Origin: Colwellia sp. PAMC 21821
GTDB lineage: Bacteria; Pseudomonadota; Gammaproteobacteria; Enterobacterales; Alteromonadaceae
Length of the DNA stretch: 64,000 bases
Direction: 5' to 3'
Assembly: GCF_002077175.1 (NCBI RefSeq)
Contig: NZ_CP014943.1
Coordinates: 682,001 to 746,000 of the forward strand
Part shown: one piece after another, positions 58,162 to 64,000 of the stretch
How the letters are laid out: every line of letters starts with the position of its first letter
How positions within the stretch are numbered: position 1 is the first letter of the stretch
Position numbers and translations under genes: made by a program
The notes under the pieces: generated by a model
The model's database searches: none
The model's input: the letters and a program-made list of their open reading frames with translations, nothing else
What the model was told of the DNA's origin: nothing

Positions 58162-59937
58162 CTACACCAAGCTTAACAAGATATCACCAACGGCGACTGA
58201 GTCACCTTCTCTGGTGTGAACAACCGAAATTTCACCGGCTTTTGTCGCTCTGATTTCAGTTTCCATTTTCATTGCTTCCATAATGACAACAACTTCGCCT
58301 TCTTCGACTTCGTCGCCTTCATTCACTAATACTTTAAATATATTACCGGCTAAAGGTGCTTTTAAAGCTTCTCCGCCTGTTGAACTTGCAGCAGGTGCTT
58401 TACTCGCGGCTTGAATAGTATCTATTGAACCACCAGGCGCTACTACAACGTCATAAACTTTACCGTCTACACTTACCGCGTAACTTTCAGGATCGGTGCT
58501 TGCAGAGCTTGTAGCAGGTGCAGAAGCACTTTTAGCACTGGCTTTGGTTGGTGCTGGCTCAAAAGCATCAGGGTTATTACGGTTTTCTAAAAATTTCAAT
58601 CCAATTTGTGGAAACAAAGCATATGTTAAAACATCATCGATAGTATCTTCAGCTAACGTAATATTTTTATCATTGGCAATTTCTTGTAACTCAACCGTTA
58701 ATTTATCCATTTCTGGGTCAAGTAAGTCTGCTGGACGACATGTTATCGCTTCTTTACCGTCAAGTACTCGCGCTTGTAACTCAACATTAACCGGAGCTGC
58801 AGTCTTACCATATTCACCTTTTAATACTCCGGCTGTTTCTTTTGTTATTGACTTGTAACGCTCGCCTGTAAGGACATTGAGTACCGCTTGTGAACCCACA
58901 ATTTGTGAGGTGGGTGTTACTAATGGAATATAACCAAGGTCTTTACGCACTTTTGGAATTTCTGTCAGTACTTCATCAAGTTTATCAGCCGCGCCTTGCT
59001 CTTTTAATTGGCTTTCCATGTTAGTTAACATGCCACCAGGTACTTGAGCTAGTAAGATACGCGCATCGATACCACGCAAACTGCCTTCAAACTGAGCATA
59101 TTTTTCACGCACATCACGAAAGTAAGTCGCGACTTCGGCTAACTTAACCATATCTAAACCAGTATCACGCTGTGTGCCTTCAACAATAGAGACAATCGTT
59201 TCTGTTGGTGAATGCCCGTAAGTCATACTCATTGATGAAATAGCGGTATCAATTACGTCAATATCTGCATCAATCGCTTTCATGTGTGTCGCAACACTTA
59301 ATCCTGTTGTTGCATGACAATGCAGTGCAATAGGCAAAGATACTGTTTCTTTTAAACGGCCAATCAGTTCAGCGGCATCGTAAGGTTTTAATAAACCAGC
59401 CATATCTTTGATACACAAAGAGTGTGCGCCCATATCTTCGAGCTGCTTAGCCATAGTTAACCAACCTTCAAGGGTATGAACTGGGCTTTCGGTATAACTT
59501 AATGTGCCTTGCGCATGAGCGCCAACCTTAACGGCCGCTTTGATCGACGTTTGTAAATTACGCACATCGTTCATAGCATCAAAAATCCTAAAAACATCGA
59601 TACCGTTTACATGGGCTCGCTCGACAAATTTTTCTACTACGTCATCAGCGTAATGACGGTAGCCTAAAATATTTTGACCACGGAATAACATTTGTTGCTT
59701 TGTTTTCGGCATAGCCTTTTTCAGCGCACGAATACGCTCCCAAGGATCTTCGCCTAAATAACGAATACAAGCATCAAAGGTAGCACCACCCCATGACTCT
59801 ATTGACCAATATCCAATTTCATCCATTTTAGCCGCAATGGGCAGCATATCTTCCAAACGCAAACGTGTAGCGAGCAATGATTGATGGCCGTCGCGTAGTA
59901 CGACTTCAGTAATTCCTAGGGGCTTGGTCATGGTCAT
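58162..59937 (-). CDS. oadA: Oxaloacetate decarboxylase alpha subunit (carboxyltransferase plus biotin carrier)
   Basis: A 591-residue enzyme. The N-terminal carboxyltransferase TIM barrel ([17 protein letters not shown]; metal site LHCHATTG) is followed by a PYC/OADA conserved domain, an Ala/Ser-rich linker (about 460-520) and a biotinyl domain with the acceptor Lys in EAMKMETE (near 556). It transfers CO2 from oxaloacetate to biotin. Three bases separate it from oadG. Confidence 0.97.
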   Translation of the reverse strand: MTMTKPLGITEVVLRDGHQSLLATRLRLEDMLPIAAKMDEIGYWSIESWGGATFDACIRYLGEDPWERIRALKKAMPKTKQQMLFRGQNILGYRHYADDVVEKFVERAHVNGIDVFRIFDAMNDVRNLQTSIKAAVKVGAHAQGTLSYTESPVHTLEGWLTMAKQLEDMGAHSLCIKDMAGLLKPYDAAELIGRLKETVSLPIALHCHATTGLSVATHMKAIDADIDVIDTAISSMSMTYGHSPTETIVSIVEGTQRDTGLDMVKLAEVATYFRDVREKYAQFEGSLRGIDARILLAQVPGGMLTNMESQLKEQGAADKLDEVLTEIPKVRKDLGYIPLVTPTSQIVGSQAVLNVLTGERYKSITKETAGVLKGEYGKTAAPVNVELQARVLDGKEAITCRPADLLDPEMDKLTVELQEIANDKNITLAEDTIDDVLTYALFPQIGLKFLENRNNPDAFEPAPTKASAKSASAPATSSASTDPESYAVSVDGKVYDVVVAPGGSIDTIQAASKAPAASSTGGEALKAPLAGNIFKVLVNEGDEVEEGEVVVIMEAMKMETEIRATKAGEISVVHTREGDSVAVGDILLSLV

Positions 59938-59940
59938 TTC

Positions 59941-60213
59941 CTATTTCTGTGCAGAATGTTGTTTACGATATTGAGTAACAGCAGAAGATATTGCTGCGAC
60001 GACTGCAGGTGAAACACCTTTGCCGTTTTGTGTTTTATTATTTTTTTTACTTGAGGCTCTACTTTCTACAATGGCGTCAGGATATTTTTTTGCTAACTTA
60101 ACCAGCACAATGTTGATAAAAACAATCAACAAACCTAAAAAGGAAAAAACAAAGACCATTCCGGCTAGCATTAACGTGCCTGCTTCAATAAATAACTGCT
60201 GAAGATTTTCCAT
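59941..60213 (-). CDS. oadG: Oxaloacetate decarboxylase gamma subunit
   Basis: A 90-residue protein with one membrane helix (about 13-38) and a basic cytoplasmic tail ending in a predicted short helix (SPAVVAAISSAVTQYRKQHS). The gamma subunit holds the alpha and beta subunits together and binds zinc in known enzymes; a clear zinc-binding His cluster is not visible here. First gene of the oadGAB operon. Confidence 0.92.
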   Translation of the reverse strand: MENLQQLFIEAGTLMLAGMVFVFSFLGLLIVFINIVLVKLAKKYPDAIVESRASSKKNNKTQNGKGVSPAVVAAISSAVTQYRKQHSAQK

Positions 60214-60388
60214 TATTTTACTCTCAAGAAATTTTTATATAATTAGAATAATCACTCCAATGTGTAAAAAGCAAACAAATTCTTACAAATTGATAAAAAA
60301 AAACGATGTCAAGCGATAATAGACCAAAAAATAAGCTAAATTTAATAACATTTCATTATTATTTTATACAATGTGATATAAAAACAAC

Positions 60389-60400
60389 ATTGTATACAAT
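60389..60400. promoter_or_regulatory. Palindromic operator candidate upstream of oadGAB
   Basis: ATTGTATACAAT is a perfect 12-base palindrome of the type bound by GntR/FCD regulators of organic-acid genes. It lies about 175 bases before oadG. A related half (TTATACAATG) is at about 60364. No regulator is encoded nearby. Confidence 0.3.
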
Positions 60401-61008
60401 ATAAACCTCATGAATAACGGCCATTAGAAATAAAAAAACAAACATAATATACAATATGCAATATATAAAATAAAACTAATGACTCAGCTCGTACTGTACA
60501 AAAAATCCACATTAAATATGTAATAAACACCCTCACTTTATAGCGAAATCTATAAGGCAGCATATACCAATTGGACTAAAGAATTTTTTGCGTAGCTTAG
60601 ATTAGAAATTTAAAATGCGTAATTTAATAGTTAAACCAATTGAATTACACAAGTGTTCAATTATATTTCATCCTTAAAGCGCCGAGGGTGTTTTTCTCAA
60701 TGGCAATATCAATAATTGAATAGAAAAAGCCAATCTACAAACCAATATATACCATCGAAAAATGACATGGTTCAAGAATAATAGTCAACTGTTGTATTAA
60801 GATCAATTATTTGAATGTTTTCACAAGTCAAAGCATCAAAATTTCACCTTATTTATTTTGATAATCTTAACGATTAGTGACTAAAATAAATGTCATATAT
60901 TTGGTCAGTTTACCTACACATAAAGTAGACCATCTCATTGATGAAATGTTGATAAAGCGAGTATTTTGGCGCTGAGTTGATGTCGAAAGTGTCGTGCAGT
61001 TATTTTAG

Positions 61009-61064
61009 GCGAAAAAAACCAGTCATTAAACTGGTTTTTTATATTTCATGTTTAGGAGATAACA
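61009..61064. repeat. Orphan copy of the tRNA-Arg array terminator and spacer
   Basis: GGCGAAAAAAACCAGTC and the matching stem arm, then a copy of TTCATGTTTAGGAGATAAC. These are the sequences that flank the tRNA-Arg genes near 62.9-63.3 kb, but no tRNA lies between them here. Confidence 0.65.
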
Positions 61065-61138
61065 CACTAATACCAATTTTCACAAAGTCCTGATCTAATA
61101 TGTTTTTATTTTGGAAGCAGACACCACGCTTTGGTACA

Positions 61139-61372
61139 ACTCACCTCAGTAGGTTTACTCAAATTATCAAGAAAGGAAAAAAATGGGCGAAAGCGTGTGC
61201 TTGTTGTTTCATAATTTTTAGATGGTCTCAGCAGAACGGATATTTCAACGACATTAAAAGTAGCTCGTTCAAGTGTTAACCGTTGGGTTGGGTCACCACT
61301 TACTTGACAAAAGTCTTATCGGGCCTTGATAGTGTTAGGCTCAAAGAAAGACCTTCTATGCTTTCTCCAAAA
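61139..61372 (+). pseudogene. Decayed transposase N-terminus (IS630-like helix-turn-helix)
   Basis: In one frame the DNA reads LLKLSRKEKNGRKRVLVVS, a stop, then FLDGLSRTDISTTLKVARSS followed by VNRWVG; after a frameshift it continues YLTKVLSGLDSVRLKERPS. This is the helix-turn-helix start of an IS630-type transposase, interrupted by a stop and a frameshift and with no catalytic domain left. The IS4-family element begins about 19 bases downstream. Confidence 0.6.
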
Positions 61373-61390
61373 TAAACTAGGGTCAGATAC

Positions 61391-62721
61391 TGACCTATCC
61401 CCACAAATAATCGATAAGAATCAATAAAATAATTTAAAAAACAGGGAACATTCATGACGTTTAGTGATCAGATCTATCGCCAAACAAATACAACCAGGAA
61501 ACGCCATGAATGTCCGCTCTATTTTGAAGAAAACAATTACGCTTGTCACCCCTAAAATGCACGCCCGTCGCAGAACTTCATTAATAAGTTCAGTTGATAG
61601 CTTATTAAATGGTGCCTCAGCCACGGTGACTAACCTTGGTAGGGGCATAAATTCTAAAGCAAAAGAAAAGCACCGGATAAAACGCGCTGATAGATTGTTA
61701 TCTAACACCAATTTACAAAATGAGTCCTTTTCTATTTACCAAGAACTCGCCAAATACACGGTTGGCAAAGCCAAGCGGCCGATTATCTTAGTCGATTGGT
61801 CCGATTTAGATGAGTATAAAGGCCATTTCTTACTGCGCGCTACTTTAGCGTCACATGGAAGAGGTATATGTGTTTATGAAGAAGTGCACGATATTAGCAC
61901 CAAAGAAAAACCCCAAACGCACATTAAATTTTTGATCAATTTAGCAAAGGTTATCGATAAAGACTGCTGCCCTATTATTGTCAGTGATGCAGGATTTAAA
62001 ACACCTTGGTTTCGATCGGTATCAGCTAGGGGCTGGGATTATCTAGGAAGAGCACGTTTGCCGAACTTCTATAGTTTAGATGATACTAATTGGCAGAGCA
62101 TTACCCATTTTTACAAACGGGCAACCACCTGTCCGACGTCTTATTCTGGGACTATTGCCAGAAGCAATCCTTTGAAATGTCGATTAGTACTTTATAAGCA
62201 GAAAAAGAAAGGAAGAAAAGATATGAATCAATTAGGTGTACCGAGGAAATCAAAAACCTCAAAGACTTATAGAAAGTCAGGAAACGACCCCTGGCTATTG
62301 GCTACATCGTTGCCACAGGGGAAACAATTAGCAAAACGTGTCATGAAAATTTATCGTTTACGTATGCAAATTGAAGAAGGATTTCGAGATATGAAAAGTC
62401 ATCAATTCGGGCAAGGATTTGAGTACAATAAAACAACTAAAATGAATAGATTATCCATACTCATTCTATTATCAAGCATTGCGCACTGGTTATTAATGGC
62501 GATAGGATTAGCGACAAAAAATGAGAATAAACATAGGCAATACCAAGCTAACAGCTTGAAGAGTGACACAATACTATCGCTGCATTTTATTGGACTGCGC
62601 GTTGTTGCTGACAGGTATGCAAAGCTAACGATAAAGACGTTTTTAAAAGCTGTAAGGCAGCTCCACTTATTTGGTGGAGCTTATATCATTGAGAGACTCT
62701 GATATTTTGTGGGGATCGCTC
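61391..62721 (+). mobile_element. IS4-family insertion sequence (1331 bp)
   Basis: The element is flanked by a 12-bp direct repeat AGGGTCAGATAC (61379-61390 and 62722-62733), the right size for an IS4-family target duplication. The ends share ATCCCCACAAA as inverted repeat (left 61397-61407, right 62703-62713 in reverse), with mismatched outer bases. It contains one intact transposase gene. Confidence 0.8.
61464..62702 (+). CDS. IS4-family transposase
   Basis: A 412-residue transposase. The first catalytic Asp is in LVDWSDLDEY, the second in VSDAGFKTPWF, and the IS4 YREK signature Y-x2-R-x3-E-x6-K is complete in YRLRMQIEEGFRDMK. The probable start is the ATG at 61464 or the ATG at 61506 (MNVRSILKK), which looks more like family N-termini. 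No stop or frameshift, so the element may still be active. Confidence 0.9.
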   Translation: MIRSIAKQIQPGNAMNVRSILKKTITLVTPKMHARRRTSLISSVDSLLNGASATVTNLGRGINSKAKEKHRIKRADRLLSNTNLQNESFSIYQELAKYTVGKAKRPIILVDWSDLDEYKGHFLLRATLASHGRGICVYEEVHDISTKEKPQTHIKFLINLAKVIDKDCCPIIVSDAGFKTPWFRSVSARGWDYLGRARLPNFYSLDDTNWQSITHFYKRATTCPTSYSGTIARSNPLKCRLVLYKQKKKGRKDMNQLGVPRKSKTSKTYRKSGNDPWLLATSLPQGKQLAKRVMKIYRLRMQIEEGFRDMKSHQFGQGFEYNKTTKMNRLSILILLSSIAHWLLMAIGLATKNENKHRQYQANSLKSDTILSLHFIGLRVVADRYAKLTIKTFLKAVRQLHLFGGAYIIERL

Positions 62722-62854
62722 AGGGTCAGATACACATTAAATTTTAGTTGTCTGATATCCTATAAAACGAGCAACATGGTCAAGCTCTGAGCTCGACATT
62801 CCCTCTTTTACAATGACCAAAGCCACCAAAATCAATTAATGTGTATCTGACCCT
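62722..62854. repeat. 133-bp inverted-repeat element interrupted at its left end by the IS
   Basis: Perfect 19-bp terminal inverted repeats: AGGGTCAGATACACATTAA at the left and its reverse complement at 62836-62854. The left 12 bases are the duplicated target of the IS4-family insertion, so the element originally ran from 61379. No coding capacity. Confidence 0.8.
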
Positions 62855-62882
62855 ACTTTATATAAAACTAAATATTGAGGCG

Positions 62883-62913
62883 AAAAAAAACCAGTCGTTA
62901 GACTGGTTTTTTT
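62883..62913 (-). terminator. Terminator after the first tRNA-Arg gene
   Basis: AACCAGTC-GTTA-GACTGGTT stem with A8 on the left, T-run on the minus transcript, immediately after the tRNA 3' end. Confidence 0.85.
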
Positions 62914-62918
62914 CAATG

Positions 62919-62995
62919 TGGCGGACGCGGCAGGAGTCGAACCTGCGACCGCCTGGTTCGTAGCCAGGTACTCTATCCAGCTGAGCTACGCGTCC
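62919..62995 (-). tRNA. tRNA-Arg (anticodon ACG), copy 1
   Basis: The minus strand folds as a 77-nt tRNA with CCA encoded: acceptor GGACGCG paired with CGCGTCC, D-arm AGCTCAGCTGGATAGAG, anticodon loop CTACGAA and T-arm GCAGGTTCGACTCCTGC. Anticodon ACG reads CGN arginine codons after A-to-I editing. Confidence 0.96.
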
Positions 62996-63052
62996 GCAAT
63001 AAACGGTTTTTTTATATCTCATGTTTAGGAGATAACGAACTTACTCTCTAAA

Positions 63053-63105
63053 GAGCATTCGTAGCCAGCAATGTTAGATAATCTATCCAACTGAACTACA
63101 CATCC
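63053..63105 (-). pseudogene. Truncated tRNA-Arg, copy 1
   Basis: Keeps a mutated acceptor 5' strand and D-arm (TAGTTCAGTTGGATAGA) and the anticodon piece GGCTACGAA, but no T-arm or 3' acceptor strand. Cannot fold as a tRNA. Confidence 0.75.
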
Positions 63106-63162
63106 GTAATAAACTGTTTTTTTATATCTCATGTTTAGGAGATAACGAACTTACTCACTAAA

Positions 63163-63215
63163 GAGCATTCGTAGCCAGCAATGTTAGATAATCTATCCAG
63201 CTGAGCTACGCGTCC
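63163..63215 (-). pseudogene. Truncated tRNA-Arg, copy 2
   Basis: Same layout as the fragment at 63053-63105 but with the exact 5' half of the functional gene (GGACGCGTAGCTCAGCTGG), so it has been corrected or is younger. T-arm and 3' strand are absent. Confidence 0.75.
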
Positions 63216-63318
63216 GCAATAAACGGTTTTTTTATATCTCATGTTTAGGAGATAACGAACTCATTTGATAATAACACTCTATCATCATGCTTCAATCATA
63301 AAACTAAATATTGAAGCG

Positions 63319-63348
63319 AAAAAAAACCAGTCGTTAGACTGGTTTTTT
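63319..63348 (-). terminator. Terminator after the second tRNA-Arg gene
   Basis: Same AACCAGTC / GACTGGTT stem and A/T runs as the one at 62883-62913. Confidence 0.85.
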
Positions 63349-63353
63349 CAATG

Positions 63354-63430
63354 TGGCGGACGCGGCAGGAGTCGAACCTGCGACCGCCTGGTTCGTAGCC
63401 AGGTACTCTATCCAGCTGAGCTACGCGTCC
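63354..63430 (-). tRNA. tRNA-Arg (anticodon ACG), copy 2
   Basis: Identical 77-nt gene to the copy at 62919-62995. The protein-like frame on the opposite strand here is an artefact of the tRNA sequence. Confidence 0.96.
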
Positions 63431-63564
63431 GCGGTCAATCGTTATTTTATATCTTGATTCAAGATAAACTTAGATAAAATACTACTTAACATAAGTCATA
63501 TATTTATTTTTTAATTAGCTTTAATATTAGCTACTCTTTATTATTTAGCCACTCAAAGAAAAAG

Positions 63565-63641
63565 TGGCGGACGCGGCAGGAGTCGAACCTGCGACCGCCT
63601 GGTTCGTAGCCAGGTACTCTATCCAGCTGAGCTACGCGTCC
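63565..63641 (-). tRNA. tRNA-Arg (anticodon ACG), copy 3
   Basis: Identical 77-nt tRNA sequence. The downstream side lacks the AACCAGTC terminator found after copies 1 and 2, so this copy may be transcribed together with copy 2. Confidence 0.96.
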
Positions 63642-63783
63642 TTATTTAAACCTGTTATTTATATCTCTAGTTTAAGAGATAACGAACTAGACAATATTTA
63701 CTTAGGTAAACGACCTAGTCAATATTATATACATTCGTAGTGAACTATTTCAATATCGTTGTTCCTACGATGCCAATCTAAAA

Positions 63784-63878
<95 letters not shown>

Positions 63879-63889
63879 AATGGGTGCGA

Positions 63890-63917
63890 ATAATAAGGGA
63901 TTATAAAAATAAGTCAA
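63890..63917 (-). promoter_or_regulatory. Promoter of the tRNA-Ser/tRNA-Arg cluster
   Basis: On the minus strand, TTGACT (63912-63917), a 16-base spacer and TATTAT (63890-63895), then a GC-containing discriminator (CGCACCC) before the tRNA start, as is common for stable RNA promoters. Confidence 0.65.
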
Positions 63918-64000
63918 ACTTTTTTCAGCTTTTATTCTTATTTTTTGACTGTTTGCTGAGAATTCAAACAACACGGTCATTTTTCCTACATTAACTCACA

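Larger units (their letters stand above)
60214..61138. other. Gene-free region between oadG and the mobile DNA
   Basis: Very AT-rich. It holds the oad promoter, the palindrome at 60389, two ACCAATTG-type repeat ends around 60566-60650, and at 61009-61064 a hairpin plus spacer that match those of the tRNA-Arg array at 63 kb. No gene is supported. Confidence 0.45.
62998..63217. repeat. 110-bp tandem duplication in the tRNA-Arg array
   Basis: Units 62998-63107 and 63108-63217 are nearly identical, and a third partial unit begins at 63218. Each contains a T7 tract, TCATGTTTAGGAGATAACGA and a truncated tRNA-Arg. Confidence 0.88.

Noticed and set aside
60566..60650. A third MITE family from the two ACCAATTG ends
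   Set aside because: The shared ends are only eight bases and palindromic, and no second copy is in the window.
63265..63477. Open frame reading GRSRTCDRLVRSQVLYPAEL
   Set aside because: It runs antisense through the second tRNA-Arg gene; this is a well-known artefact of translated tRNA sequence.

Overview
The window looks like an AT-rich chromosomal segment of a marine gammaproteobacterium of the order Alteromonadales, most likely family Colwelliaceae (Colwellia/Thalassotalea-like). The reasons are the gene content and order (ftsB-ispD-ispF-truD-surE-pcm-yqaA-nlpD-rpoS, pspABC/pspF next to sapABCDF, ycjX-ycjF near tyrR-phhBA, oadGAB, tmcA), the base composition and the many short interspersed repeats. 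This assignment is inferred from content, not from a database search. The segment is mostly core chromosome. Mobile DNA is concentrated at 22-25 kb and 61-63 kb.

Layout. 0-4.4 kb: the end of an SLC13-type permease, then an isoquinoline-1-oxidoreductase-like molybdenum hydroxylase (2Fe-2S subunit, molybdopterin subunit, two-haem cytochrome). 4.6-9.9 kb, minus strand: 4.5S/SRP RNA, an acyltransferase, a DUF3014 protein, and a phenylalanine/tyrosine catabolic block (maiA, tyrR/phhR, phhB, phhA) with TyrR boxes. 10-14.3 kb, minus: ycjF, ycjX, pspC, pspB, pspA. 14.5-21 kb, plus: pspF and sapABCDF, with sapA broken by a one-base frameshift. 21-25 kb: an AraC regulator and an aldolase-II/TauD two-gene unit bracketed by two copies of a MITE-like repeat, one of which sits inside a second repeat. 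25-32.5 kb, minus: rpoS, nlpD, yqaA, pcm, surE, an in-frame ispF-truD fusion, ispD, ftsB and an unknown gene. 33-35 kb, plus: upp-uraA. 35.3-41.2 kb, minus: a tight five-gene signalling operon (periplasmic binding protein, CHASE/PAS kinase, Rcp1-like regulator, second kinase, second Rcp1-like regulator). 41.7-45 kb: norR and hmp, divergent, with a near-consensus sigma-54 promoter and NorR sites. 45-49.6 kb: eno, pyrG, DUF4202, ybaN. 49.7-56.9 kb: a solute-binding protein, an ABC-2 exporter, a Fur-box-linked small protein, tmcA, a PA3496-family small protein and pdxH. 57-60.2 kb, minus: oadB-oadA-oadG sodium pump. 61-64 kb: a decayed transposase, an intact IS4-family element inside a 133-bp inverted-repeat element, a tRNA-Arg(ACG) array with truncated tRNA halves, and tRNA-Ser(GCT).

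The strongest candidates for something undescribed are the IspF-TruD fusion protein, the binding-protein/two-kinase/two-receiver operon, the nested repeat insertions, the paired long hairpins next to eno, and the norR start codon lying inside a heptanucleotide tandem repeat. All functional calls come from reading the sequence; no searches were run.
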